DNA of 26,222 nucleotides from Gliomastix tumulicola (GCA_001599755.1 BCHX01000023.1:1-26222), one strand, 5' to 3'; numbered from the stretch's first letter, positions 10,336-21,034 are shown. Made by a program: numbers and translations. Notes: a model not told the origin generated them from the letters alone.

Positions 10336-11016
10336 TCAGCCCGCCTCATGGAGCTGCCGAATGATGATCCAGCCCCGGTGGTCATCTTGGATCATTAGCT
10401 CGACAACCGTCTCCCTGCCATTGTTGATGCCCGGTTTGCGGATGACATCGGCCCGATGCCTATGAGCCGCGACGTTCAAGCTGACAACAGCACCTTTTAA
10501 CTCCCCGTCGTCGCGCAGACTGCGCCGCAGATCAACGGGGTACTTGCCCTTCAGTGCCTCACCCGTCCGCTCCGTTCCGATGCCCTCGCGCTGCTCGATC
10601 GCACCATCTAGCACGGTCTGATACTAATGGATACGATCGGCAATGGAATCGACGGCGCCGGCAGCACAGTTTGGCGTCACTCGAGTCGGCGCGAGCGGGA
10701 TCTTCGGCAGGAAGATGTTCCGGCGCGCGGGCGGGTTTGGTTCATCCTAAATGCTACTCCCAGGCGGTACGATGTGTTCGGAGTCAATGAGGCCGAGCTG
10801 GACGCCCGTGGGAAGGACGGCGCGGAGGGGCACGAGCGGCGGCTGCATCACGTTCCGGAAGGCGACGCCGTCGACGGACAGGTCCGCGGGGAGTGGCTCG
10901 ACGGCGGGGCGGCGTTGGGGTATGTTCGCCGGGAGAGCGGCGGCTGTCCTTTTGTGGGTGGCGAATCCGGGTTCTGTGGCGTTCGAGCTGGCTTCTGAGG
11001 TATGGGAGCCGGGCAT
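10336..11016 (-). pseudogene. Unrecognised minus-strand frame with two in-frame TAG stops
   Basis: From an ATG at 11016 one frame runs to a TGA at 10336 (227 codons), broken only by TAG at 10749-10747 and at 10626-10624. The segment is GC-rich and the reading stays protein-like across both stops: before the first stop it contains VMQPPLVPLRAVLPTG, between them RRNIFLPKIPLAPTRV, and after the second KGKYPVDLRRSLRDDGELKG and WIIIRQLHEAG. I do not recognise the family. No intron with plausible borders removes either stop, because flanking sequence continues in the same frame. The contexts are ATT-TAG-GAT and CAT-TAG-TAT; a C-to-T change from CAG would explain both. Alternatives are a chance long frame in GC-rich DNA, or sequencing error. 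Confidence 0.35.
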
Positions 11017-13759
11017 GTCGTCGCGATGTTCTTCCCTCCCAGCAGAGGCAGAGATTCCTGGAGAACGGGATGGGCACGCCAGGCAAGCTGTCAGGAGAAT
11101 TATCCCAGTCAGGAGTGGAGAGGGGGGCGATCAGGCCACACCCAGAATCAAAAGAGAGTCTTACGCACAATGATGGCTGTTCTGGCTGGTGTGGGTGGTG
11201 TGCTGGTCAATGATTCCAACCACAGGAAGGCAATAGTTGCAGGAGGGAGAAAAGGGGTGACAAGACAAGAGCCCGAGTTCTAAACAAGGTCTGGATTCCG
11301 CAGATCTGACTCGACAGTGCGAGGTGTCCAAATTTCCGGGTAAGTACTGTGAGTAGGCGCTTGGGCAGCTGGCTGCACTAGAGAGGAATGGGACCAGTGA
11401 AGATTGGCCTTCACCGTATGGATCTGGTTGGTCTGAGGATGGACAGGCGAGAACGAGCCCACTCTTCAGGGCGCTGTTTCTAATAATACCACTTAAAGCA
11501 ACTCCTCTTTCCGCCTTGTCCACAGCCATTGGTTTGCGCAAGGCACTCCTTGCTAGAGATGCTGCATGAGAAACCGTCGCGACTGGGAAGACCCGGGGCC
11601 ACACTTGAAAGTGCTCATCCTTGCTCTTCGATAATGCTAGAAGAACTTTGGAGAGGGTGGCCTGAGATGAAGCCAAATGGTTGCGACAACCGTCTCGCTG
11701 CGGCACCAACGACATTTCGTTGACTTGCTATAATTGCCACAACGACCAAAAGTCACCAGACACGAGCATGCCGAAAATAAATTGTAGTCGCAGGAGTACC
11801 TTTGTTCCGACTTCTGTAGCCAGGTCCGTGGGAGGCCGATGTACGTGAAAATCACCTGTCCGAAATGTTGGTTTTGGCCGCTGGTCTGATTCCCTTAGCT
11901 GATCAGCTCCGCATGGTGATAGCTATGATCTGGTTTGGTAGTGGACGAGTGGAACGGTCAATGCCTGGCCAACCATTGCCCTTGTTCGGCTTTTTTACTC
12001 TGTGAGAGCAGCGTCTCTCATTGGGTCGCCCCTAGGGCTACTAGGGCTACATCTACGGTAAACGAAACGAGGGCGAGCACTTGCCCAATATGCAATGGAC
12101 AGCGTATTCACTTGGTCGCCTGAGACTAGGGAAGGTTAGCGTGGCAAGCGTGACAGGCCGTCGCCCAAGTCGTGTTTCGTGAAGCGCTTCCCTCGCAGCC
12201 TTGCCAGCACCGATGATTACCCACGTTGCCGCCCCCAGCTGATATAAGAGGGCATGCCCCTCTGGCTTGGAGCTTTTTGATCTTGGACACAGCCGCAACC
12301 GTTTGATAAACGTCCATTACTTGCACGTCCTGCAGGAGCCTCCGTCAAATTCCCCAGCACTAGCATGGATTCACTGTCGTCTATGGATACAAATGCTTTT
12401 GGCGGTGAGGGGCCCATCCAGATCTCACCGGTACCCGGAGAACAAGGGTCCCCTAACATCCTCTACCCTACAGCACACTTCGCGACCTCCCATCTATTTG
12501 TGTTCAGACACCACAGAAGGCACGCGCCAACTCAACCCGATCGAGTAACAAGATCCTCGAAGCCATCTTGTGTCTCCCAATATCGGTCCGTCACTTCGTT
12601 GAATGCCTATTTTGAGGGCCTCACGATTCGCGGCACCCAATCGCCTTGCCGGGGGCAACCTACCACGCATGCGGCCAGCTCAAGCATCTCTAGTAACCTA
12701 TCAGCCCATTCTAAACCTCACCGCGTTCATCAAGACTGGCACGGGAGTCGATCACTTGGTGGATCATCCCGATGTGCGCCTGAACGAGGGTCTCTCAATG
12801 GCGGCAGGCGGGACTGGTGTGCTTTTTGTGGGCTTGCCAAATCAGCACACGCTACCTTTGCGTACCGTTGGTCTGGGTTCGTCCCGGTTCGTCGTCCATA
12901 TCTACCAAGATGAGACTGACAGACTTTGGGATGACCGCAGCCGTTCGGGATGCCTTTGATTCGAGAGACGCACCCGTCTCAGTTGATTATGGCGACGGGC
13001 TTGCTGGTTGGCGGCGCTCAGTACCTGTGTGCTGTAGGAACCTAGCGCTTCCAAGATACTCTGATAGAGAGGTACAACATGAACCGCAAGTGGATGCACA
13101 CTTGCCTTGCACAATAAACATGAATCTCGGTGAGGGTGAATCCCTGAAGTATTGCCTTTCTTGTGCGGCGCGTTTGTTTGGCTATTAATGCGCATGTCTG
13201 GTAAAATAAGTTATGGATGTTCTAAACGTGCGTTGTGGGAGTGATGGGGTGAATTCTGCAGTTGCGCTTCAATAGCCTTCCTTCTTTGACTAGCGATCTC
13301 TAGGTTGTCCATATTGAAATCTCTGCTGATACGCCTCCCCAAAGAGGGGCGGAGGACCAGCGCGCCTGGCAAAACAGCCACAGCCACTTCTCCGGCGCAG
13401 GCTCAGGGTGGCGATTGGTCGAGGTCTCGTTATATCGGGGCGGCGGCTAAAGACATTGAGCGCGTGCGTGCTCTAGGCCGTACATCTGAGCTGTGCCCTC
13501 TCTTCTCTGCCCTCCCCTGAGGCTTTCTACGGACTGCGACCAATTGACCCATCGCAACCTTGGTGTTGAACGCAGGTCTGACCAACAGGGTGTGCAAAGT
13601 CCCTCCAGCCGCGCGTCCAGAAACTGGCGGGTGAACGGCTCCTGGAAAGAGCATTTTAGGTGGCGAGTGGCTGGTCTAGCGCCGTGCCGAATCAGGATTA
13701 CGCGCTAATATCCGTGCGTGGGTGCAACACAAACTCGTGGAGGTTTTTGAGTCGATCGC
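11017..13759. other. No supported gene
   Basis: Several frames of 100-185 codons occur (minus 11161-11715; plus 12365-12913, 12603-12959 and 12817-13188) but overlap each other and show no domain I can defend. The plus frame at 12603 contains FIKTGTGVDHL, faintly like the substrate-side motif of 2-hydroxyacid dehydrogenases, but nothing around it supports that enzyme. Confidence 0.35.
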
Positions 13760-14144
13760 CGGCTCTCCACTACTTACTGCCTTCGAATGGGCCTGCTGGC
13801 TCCTCGTTGGAGGTTGTGTGGGGTCGAGCTGGGGGGAGGGGATAGGGGATCCTGATGCTTTGACGTCTGAGTTGGGATAGAGGTGGACGGTAGGTAGGTC
13901 TGTGAACTTTTGGAGTCGGGCGGACGACAGGAGGGGCATGCCTGTAGAGTACTTCAGAGGAGGGGGGACCCGGGTTCAAGCTGCCCGCTGATGGTATATC
14001 GCTAGACAATCAAGCGACTCCATCAGCATGCCAGTCATCCTCTCTGCTGGCCCCTCGAGCTTGTCTGGTGGGCCTGTTCGCATCCGCTCCATGAGGATTC
14101 CCTGTGGCACCACCGATCAGATAATGTTGTACAACAAGCTGAGG
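13760..14144. repeat. R2 duplicated segment, copy 1
   Basis: This aligns by eye with 21540-21911 in the same orientation. Anchors are cgacaggaggggcat at 13925 against 21663, gtacttcag at 13949 against 21688, and the stretch at about 14051-14092 (ctgctggcccctcgagcttg) against about 21800 (atgctggccgctcaagcctg). The block at about 14105-14144 aligns with about 21861-21911. Copy 1 is about 25 bases shorter in the middle. On the minus strand the matched DNA codes for similar peptides (SSEVLYRHAPPVVRPT here, SPEVPNTYAPPVGRLT in copy 2), which hints that it was once protein-coding. Confidence 0.6.
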
Positions 14145-14624
14145 CTCGGCAACCGGGATCTAATATGAGTTAAGTTGGAATGAGGAAGCAGGCTTTCACT
14201 TGACGAGTCGGTGAGGGCCTGATTCACCGGCGCCATTGCAGAATAGTCGCCGGCTTGCTCGCGTGACTGCTTCCTTCGGCGGGAGAGTTACTCCTCTAGC
14301 TCTGTTTATAAGTAGAGGCCGAGAATCCAAGTCGGGTCAGAAGAATTTAGTTAGACGCGGGACTACACATGACGACAGTCTCGATGCAAATAGATGATGT
14401 TATATACAAGGCTCTTGTTCGACAAGCTAAGCAGTCCATCCCCGATTGTGTACACTTCGCAAAGGAACGGCAAGAGAAGATATAGAACTATTGCGAATCT
14501 TCCTTTCTCATAGAAGGGAGACTCAGCGGCTCCTCTCCGTTCTCGCCTTTGTTCAGCAGTCGTATGTTGTTAACGCCCTTGTCTCGCGAGTTGTCTCCCT
14601 AGCATAGCACCTCGGAAAAGGGCT
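14145..14624. other. Intergenic; probably 3' region of the bZIP gene
   Basis: No gene seen. The right-hand part probably holds the bZIP 3' untranslated region. Confidence 0.4.
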
Positions 14625-15701
14625 CTATCCCCGCTCACAAAGAGAATGAAGTCGTGATGGGTTTACAGGGTAGTCCACCATAGCTGCCTTATTATCGTCA
14701 TCGTCGTCGTTTCTTCGCGTCCGTTTGTACTGTGTTGTCAGAGAGTGACTCGACAGCGACTCGGCAGCAACTCCCCCGTCTCTTCGGCCGTAGCCGCCCC
14801 CGCCAGGACCGTACTTCCGTATATCTGGAGTGTAAGGCTCGACAATCGGATTCCCGTAGCCCACGGCGCCCGCATACATCGCCGCCTGAACCTGCTGGGG
14901 GTCAAACTGCTGGTGGTGGTGGTGGTGGTGGTGGTGTTGCTGCTGCTGCTGCTGCTGCACCTGAGCATGGGCGTGTCCTCCGTAGTGACGCGCACCTATC
15001 ATGCCTGCAGCGACCGACGCCCGCCTCGGCTGCCCCGAGAACGCATCCATCCTAGGCGTAACATCGCCCAAGTACAGTCCCCGTTCCTGACCAGCACCAG
15101 CACCAGCACCTCCCTGCCCTCCTCCCTGCCCCGGTCCCTCCAACCACGAAATCGCGCTCGTCGAAGCACCCGTGATGGACGCCTCGCGACTCTTCTGCCC
15201 CGTCATGGGGAACTGTCCCGGGTCCACGGGATTCGGCCGCCGCGGCACGAGCAGCTGCTGCATGGCCTGCACCGAGGGGGGCGGGATCCCCGCCCCCAGC
15301 GTCGGATGGAGGTCAGGCGCTCTCATTCTCGTTTGCAGGTAGTGCCCGATGTATTCCTCGGATATCTCATGCTTGTGTAGGAGCTCGCGGAGCTGGCGAT
15401 TCTCCTCGGCGACGCGGCGGGCCGCGCTCTGGACCTCGGTCGAGGCCTCGATGCCCTGGAGCTCGCATAGCCGGAGGCGCTTCTCGAGCTCCTGGATGTA
15501 CTCCTTCTTGCGCGCGCGGGATTGCCTCTGGTTCTCTCGGAGGCGGGCGCGGATGGCCTCTTTCTGAACAGAGTCAGGGAGCTGCAACTGAGGGAAAGAA
15601 TGCAAGACTTCGATAGTGAGAAGAGAGAGGATGAGATGGAAGGGCAGAGGGAATTCGAGCAATCAAGAAATAGCACGTACCGTAGGCTTGACATCTGGCA
15701 T
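14625..15701 (-). CDS. bZIP transcription factor with Gln/His tract
   Basis: Two exons (minus strand) are modelled: 15701-15681, coding for only seven residues (MPDVKPT), then 15587-14625. The 93-nt intron has a GTACGT donor and a TTTCCCTCAG acceptor, in phase 0, giving 327 aa. The basic region is residues 16-38, with the core RENQRQSRARKKEYI, followed by a coiled coil over about residues 39-77 (ELEKRLRLCELQGIEA, then EENRQLRELL). This matches a fungal bZIP group with NQRxSRxRR/K in place of the classical NxxAAxxSR motif. Residues 100-215 are rich in Pro, Gly and Ala. A pure run of seven Gln and eight His follows (about 218-232), and a DDDDD run lies near the C-terminus. It should act as a nuclear DNA-binding dimer; targets are unknown. 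An R1 repeat copy begins about 235 bases upstream of the start. The short first exon is inferred from splice signals and frame. Confidence 0.88.
14908..14958. repeat. Trinucleotide runs coding poly-His and poly-Gln in the bZIP gene
   Basis: Adjacent runs of GGT/GTG and GCT/CTG triplets on the plus strand read as CAC (eight His) and CAG (seven Gln) in the minus-strand bZIP frame. Such runs are prone to length change by slippage, so copy number may differ between strains. Confidence 0.85.
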
Positions 15702-15934
15702 TGTCTAAGCAAGCACGAGGCTGTTTCTTCCGGTGGCGAGCTGATACAACCCTGACTCTGTTCCATTAGGGGGAGCTTGACTCGTGTCAGAGTACGGCAT
15801 AGGAGGATACCCGGTTGCGCATCAAGGACAACGAGGCGCCTCTTATGGCGACAACAACACATCTGCTCTCTGCCGTGTTGCTGCTGCTGTTGCTGCCGTC
15901 GCCGCAAAAGTCCGTCGTTGTGGACTCGGTCGCA

Positions 15935-16360
15935 AGGTACGGGAGTTCCGATCGTACTGCCTGACCAATCGGATTGCTTGAGGAACGAGAGACCGAGTCG
16001 GACAGCCGCAAGGAATGCATGTCCTTCCGATGCGGGGACCCATACCGGTCATTGACGGGCCAGAGTATCGACCGGTGGGTGTTGGCTAGTGGGATTTAAA
16101 TGTGCCTCGGAGACGCCGGGGCGCGAAGCCGTGGTGATGGCGAGAGAATAGTCTCGATTAACGGATGGTTGGTACGACGCTAGATGACCGGATCCTGAAC
16201 GCTCGGCTTGGTTGCCAAGGAGTACAAGCTCGTCCTCGTGCGACTCATGTCTGGTGACTAGCCGAGGAAGTGCTCGGGAAATGAATCCCAAGCGAGGTAT
16301 GGTTGGATGGAGCGTGATGTGATGACATGCGAGATCAAGATGTCGAGTTCGGAGCGGAGA
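15935..16360 (+). repeat. R1 dispersed repeat, copy C
   Basis: Anchors to the 18.8-kb copy are ctgaccaatcggattgctt at 15961 (CCAAT at 15965-15969) against 19045, tcggagacgccgg at 16107 against 19239, and the stretch cgcgaagccgtggtgatggcga (about 16121-16142). Others are gatgaccggatcctgaacg near 16182 and gtgcgactcatgt near 16238 against 19373. About 50-100 bases between the CCAAT block and the tcggagacg block are missing compared with copies A and B. Alignment fades after about 16360, and no methyltransferase trace follows. It lies upstream of the divergently oriented bZIP gene. Confidence 0.65.
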
Positions 16361-17774
16361 CCTAGCTGCTCGGCAGCCTCGACTTTGGGACCGTGACCTG
16401 GTGCGCGCGTACATCAGCAATGTTCAGTGTGCAGTGTGCCGAGGAAGATAGATTCGGCGCGTCTTCGGAGGGACGGCGTAGGGGATCGTCCATGTATCCT
16501 AGAGGGGCTAAATGCTTCTCCCAGTGGCGATAGGACCATATTTCCAACTATCGCGCTGTGTGTTGCTGGTCGTGACGGTGGCTCGCTCAAGGTACCTGGC
16601 ACTCGACGTTGGTTGCTTCCTTCGCATCCAATGGTGTACATGCGAGCCGGATTTGGGACAGTGCCGAGAGTAATGGCTGACTAGGATATCTCATGGCGTC
16701 AACGCGATTCCCCTTCGTCCAACGTTGTATCCTCTCCCGTTCTTGGTGATCTTCGCGAGTAGACCATAGGATGTCTCCGGGACCGTTCGTTCTTGCGACC
16801 AGCTAGTAAGATTCCTGGCCCTCTCTCTCCCTGCCTTTCTGCGCTTTGGAACGAGAGAAGGAAAAAGGAAGGCTCTGTCCCTGTTAGTCTGTCCTTGATT
16901 TGCGTGTCAAAAGCATTGTAGGGGGAGGAAAGGGAAGGTACGTCACCTATCGCATGGATGCCCGTTAACTCGTTGTACGGTGCGTGACACGATTCAATCC
17001 GTTATCGTACACTGAACTGTTTGGGTATAACTACCCGATGCAACTTGAACCGTACGAAGAAAGGGTAGGAGCGACTGGTGACGGTGAGGAGCATGGCTAG
17101 ATTGTACATCTGGAAACGTACCAGTACGTAAGTCGCGCAGCCCTAATCCCCACTCTCGCTGCGTTCTTTTGTGGCATATTGACGCGTCGGATGCGCCACC
17201 TGGTGGGCACTGTATCACGGCAGTGGCAAGGGGTGCTCTGCCATCCTTTGCGCTCGGCCCCGTCTTTCTATCTGCCAGTCCGATGTGCTAACAACGATGT
17301 GCTGTCCCATCGTGATCGTGCAATAAGGAGGCATCGCAAGGCGATCTAGAGCGGTGCTCTTGCACGCTCGAGGAAGAAAGGCGAAACCTCCTACCGTGCA
17401 CGGGCGCAACAGCCTATCGCCTCTACTGAAATCTGACAGGCGCACTGAAGGCGGTGGTGACAATAAAGATAATTCATTACGCAACTCAAAGGAGCCCCCT
17501 ACTGCCTTGCACAAGAGAAGCTTTCCCAGCATGGGAATAACCCTTCCAGATGTTGGTGTTCCTCCGCCGTGTGATTCGAATCAAATTGACAAGCACCTTC
17601 TCGTTGTGTTCGGCCTAGCTCATCAAACCTGGACAGCCTGCATTGGAGCAGGGCCATGTACCCAGCAATTGGGTCCCGACACCCGGCATCGAGGGGGAGC
17701 TCGAAGCCGAATTCCTCAAGGAATATTGTTGAGTCTGCCGAGCAAATGCTGTAGGCTGCTCAGTATAGGCTGCA
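16361..17774. other. No supported gene
   Basis: I see no domain-bearing frame. Around 16815-16880 a CT-rich stretch is followed by a GA-rich stretch that could pair with it imperfectly. The minus-strand frame reading FLEEFGFELPLDAGC, running from about 17760 to a TAG near 17503, might be a second exon of the small gene that follows, but no intron of normal length joins them. Confidence 0.35.
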
Positions 17775-18014
17775 CTAAAATACGCCTGGTTCGACGTCAT
17801 CGGTGTCAAGGTCAAACGAGTGGTCGAATGACCGCAGTTTGACATTGTCTCTACTAAGGTTGGGCCGCCTCCTCATCACCATGCCATCTAATGTCTGCAG
17901 AATTTCATATTCGGAATAATCAGGCCTGTCAGTCGTCTTCTTTCGCTCCAATTCGAAGGCGTTTATCATGCGTTCACGAAGAAGCGCGAGGAACTTATCC
18001 CAGTCAGAAGCCAT
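17775..18014 (-). CDS. Possible small protein, 79 aa
   Basis: A minus-strand frame from ATG at 18014 (in-frame ATG also at 18056, giving 93 aa) to TAG at 17775. The peptide begins MASDWDKFLALLRERM, is highly charged, and looks helical in its first half; the end is acidic. I recognise no family. Its composition is more protein-like than neighbouring frames, but length and isolation make it uncertain. It may be the first exon of a longer gene or a remnant. Confidence 0.25.
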   Translation of the reverse strand: MASDWDKFLALLRERMINAFELERKKTTDRPDYSEYEILQTLDGMVMRRRPNLSRDNVKLRSFDHSFDLDTDDVEPGVF

Positions 18015-18464
18015 GAGGGCCGATTTGTGAGTACACGAGGGCTGGGCACGAGGCACTGCGGCTATTTAAGATGCCATCACCCCTAGGGTGACGCTGGCCG
18101 GGTCATATCAGCCCCGTATGTCGAAGCGCCGTGTGATACAAGACGCTAGGGGACTGATCCTGACCGAGTCACCTGTTGAGCATTGCGACGGATGAGCTAT
18201 CTCGAGCATTACCTGTCGTCGTGACGTTCGCTTCGCACTGTTGGCCGAATAAGAGGGGCGACGGCACATCCGAGATGAACTCGGGGCGATGGCCAGTCAA
18301 CCATGACAGGAAACACGTCCGCTCGGATCACTTGGCAACTGATTGGCTCCAGAGAGATGTGGCTTGGAACTAAGAACACGACTAGGACACTGATACTAGC
18401 CCTCTGCCCTACCACTCTGAATCCCCAAGCAAGGTGTGAGGGGAGACGCTGTGATGACAGGGGG
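18015..18464. other. No supported gene
   Basis: Nothing recognisable; probably the upstream region of the small minus-strand frame and the left margin of the duplicated segment. Confidence 0.35.
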
Positions 18465-18760
18465 GCAGAGAGAGCAGAGACAAGGATAGGCCGTCCGGTC
18501 TCCGGCCTGCGTCACCTCAACCCCGGGACTGTGCGACGAGCCCGGAGGGCTTTCCGACTGCTGCCTTTGCTATCCCCCCCACAACTCATCGGGTCACGAA
18601 TTCAAGACGGCCGGTCCTCTGATGCATAGAAAGCCCTCTCATTGATGCGTGAGTCCTACATCGGCCGTAAAGAAATGGAAGCGCAAACCATCTTCTCGTT
18701 CAATGAGACCATAAGTCCCAGCATGGCGCCTGGCACTGCCGGCCAGAAGCCCCTCTGTGC
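18465..18760 (+). repeat. Left arm of duplicated segment (copy B)
   Basis: Counterpart of 1290-1605; see that entry for anchors. In this copy the right arm (R1 copy B) follows after only the 30-base hairpin, with no gene between. Confidence 0.65.
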
Positions 18761-18790
18761 TTCCCCGCCCTTCGATTGACGGGCGGGGAA
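18761..18790. repeat. Perfect 10-bp inverted repeat at the arm junction
   Basis: TTCCCCGCCC, the spacer ttcgattgac, then GGGCGGGGAA: a perfect 10-bp stem with a 10-base loop. It lies exactly between the left and right arms of copy B, where copy A instead carries about 1 kb including the 258-aa gene. It could be an excision footprint, a structured insertion site, or a regulatory palindrome. The symmetry is seen; the role is a guess. Confidence 0.7.
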
Positions 18791-19592
18791 CAGCCTCACA
18801 ACCTGACCTACCGAGTCAAAGCGCTTATCTCTGCCTCCACACACATCGTCTATCATGAAATTGGTCAGCATATACTCACCGGCATCCTGCCGTGGTATAC
18901 ACGAACCCCAAGCGAGCGACTGCTTGCGATGCCGCCGGAATGGCCTTCCGACCCCGCAAGATCGGGGGCTTCAAGGTGCTACATCTCGTCTCGTGAACTC
19001 ATCGATGCGGCGATCGCTCAGAGCAGAAGGTCCGATTCCACGGCCTAACCAATCGGATCGCTCGTTTAACGACGGAATAAACTGACCCTGACATGCGTGC
19101 ACTTATTATGCACGACAGAGACCCACACGGTGTTTCTCAGACACCCCTCGGTAGCCACCCTTTCTATGGGGCTACATTTCAGTGTGACGAGCCAGAGCAT
19201 TGCCGGGCGAATGCTGAAAGATGCGGCTCGGATGCGACTCGGAGACGCCGGGATGCGAGGCGTGGTGATGGCGACAGGAGAGCCTTGGCCACCAGGATCT
19301 TTTGTAGCGTATTGGATGACCAGATCATGCGTACCACCCACGACCGTGGCCAAGGAGGACGACTAGTCCTAGTGCGACTCATGTGGTGTGGCGAGCCAAG
19401 AAGCGCCTCGGAAATCGAAACCAGGCATGATTGGAGAAATGTGATAAGATAAAGTGCGACTAGGGTGTCGAGCTCGCATTCGAGCCCCAGTCGCATAGGC
19501 GCCGCATACTTAAGAGTCCTGGTCTTTCGTCCGTGGTGTTTCTTCCCTCATGCACTGCTGAAGCTTTATTCGCGAGAAACCGCACGAGCAGC
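18791..19592 (+). repeat. R1 dispersed repeat, copy B (upstream flank of the methyltransferase)
   Basis: This is the fullest R1 copy, used as the reference for the copies at 785, 2562 and 15935. It contains a CCAAT box (19049-19053, in the context CTAACCAATCGGATCG) and the conserved blocks gacacccctcggtagcc (19139) and tcggagacgccgg (19239). It ends in ttcgcgagaaaccgca, 24 bases before the methyltransferase ATG. It must therefore include the promoter and 5' leader of that gene. Whether R1 began as a gene flank that was duplicated, or as a mobile element that landed upstream, cannot be decided by eye. Confidence 0.7.
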
Positions 19593-20729
19593 ATGTCCGA
19601 CCCCAGAACAAGGCAGCAGAAAGCTCGAGACCGAGCGCAGCGATCTAGCGGGAGCGGGATGCAGGCCCTTCTGACCAAAATGAAGATCATTGACCACAAC
19701 GAGCCAAGAAGACTCGATATGGTGAATCGATTCTTCGAATTGGTGAGAGTAGACGGATCTGATGACCTTTTACGGGAAGGGGATACAGTGATGGACTTAG
19801 CAGGAGGCACCGGAGCCAGGAGTATTCGTTGGACCGAGTAGGTTGCCAGCGGGCTGTCGCAAGCTACAGTTCAAGCTAACAGTGCCAAGACAGTGCAAGT
19901 ATGTCAGATTCGTCACTGTCGACAAGTATCTCATCCAACCTCAGTAGTGCGTTTGAAGAACCGGACACGGACAATGACGGCGCGTACTAACAATGTGCAG
20001 TGTTCCACGAAACTTGACGGTGATCCCTTTTGATCTGAGAGTGGCTTCATGGGACGAGGATCTGCCTCTCGAATGCCGCAGAATCCACATACGAACGTTC
20101 CTTGGAAGCATCAAATCTAGCCTCTGGGAGACGGTCTACAAAAACATATTCATGTAAGGCCATAACCCGCACCCTCCGCCAGAGTCAACGCTGACCTATA
20201 GACATACCGCATCTACGCGTGGACATTTTGAGCAGATCGAGTTCGATTGGGAGCCGCGGTGGGCGAATTCCAAGGTCCCGCGAGATTCGGCACTTCGAGC
20301 ATGGTATGAGGATTATGCGAAGGCCATGGACAGGGCCGGGAAAACTATCCGCTTGGACGACGGACGAATCACACGCGCTCTGAAAGCCGCCGGCTTCTCC
20401 GAAGTGAAAGAGACGATTATTCGATGCTACATTGGCCACTGGTCTGGAAATGACATATCGGAAGATGCTTCGCGATGGTTTCGGCTCGTTCTCCCCTCGA
20501 CACTGGATGCTATCAGTTTTCTGCCACTGTACATGAATAGGGAAGGGAGGGAGGAGGACAAATTCCGCGCCGTGACACATTTGTGTGAGCGGGCCAAAAA
20601 AGAGATACGAGAGCGAGGAGAGGGCTTCTACATGAACCTGTAAGCCAGCCGCCCTTGCTGCCCATCATGGGACCGGAGCTATAGACGCTGACGGATTCCA
20701 GGCATATTTGGACCGGGAGGAAAGAATAG
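19593..20729 (+). CDS. LaeA-like SAM-dependent methyltransferase
   Basis: I model five exons: 19593-19837, 19890-19943, 20001-20153, 20202-20639 and 20702-20729, with introns of 52, 57, 48 and 62 nt. Branch points GCTAAC, TACTAAC and GCTGAC are visible, and the frame is kept, giving 305 aa. SAM-binding motif I is VMDLAGGTGA (residues 66-75). The acidic residue of motif II is Asp93 in FVTVDKYLIQP. Then follow IHIRTFLGSI, GHFEQIEFDWEPRW and the family ending IWTGRKE. This order is that of LaeA-like class I methyltransferases, which act as regulators or as modifying enzymes in fungal secondary metabolism; the substrate here is unknown. An in-frame ATG at 19533 would add 20 residues, but I chose 19593 because the upstream peptide looks like leader. 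The first-intron acceptor (CCAAG at 19889) was picked to preserve frame and is the least certain junction. A dead copy of exon 1 lies at 3191-3490. Confidence 0.85.
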
Positions 20730-21034
20730 GTCGAGAGGGGTCACACGTCTGACTGGGTTGGAAATGATATTGGTGGCGGGTTGGGAGATGGAAAGCTATA
20801 CTTGTCGTATATCAAGGGTACAACGCGAGCGTAGGCTCGCCGTTCTCGTTGGGATAGAGCGACTCTTATCCTACTATAGACCCAGGGTGCCTCAAAGTGC
20901 CTCAAATCTGTACTCGGAACCGGTGGAACTCCATCCCTAGCCCGCACGATGCCACCACCAAACGTCAATCCCGCCGCGTACGCCGCGCATATTCTGCCAT
21001 GACGCATGTAGTACGCCCATGAACCATCTAGCCG
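20730..21034. other. Intergenic, probably methyltransferase 3' region
   Basis: No gene seen. A short tandem duplication (gtgcctcaaa twice, about 20888-20907) is present. Confidence 0.4.

Noticed and set aside
11161..11715. 184-codon minus-strand frame ending at a GTAAGA donor-like site
   Set aside because: Considered as an upstream exon of the 10.3-11.0 kb frame, but no acceptor restores that frame cleanly and the composition looks random.
12603..12959. GTGVDHL motif suggesting a 2-hydroxyacid dehydrogenase remnant
   Set aside because: Only about ten residues resemble the family; no NAD-binding motif or catalytic Arg/Glu/His follows, so this is likely chance.
14745..15380. 211-codon plus-strand frame with poly-Val/poly-Leu
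   Set aside because: Antisense to the bZIP exon; the homopolymers are the reverse reading of the His/Gln triplet runs.
17500..17760. Second exon for the 79-aa frame (FLEEFGFELPLDAGC frame)
   Set aside because: The only donor-acceptor pairs joining it would give an intron of about 28-36 nt, below the usual fungal minimum.
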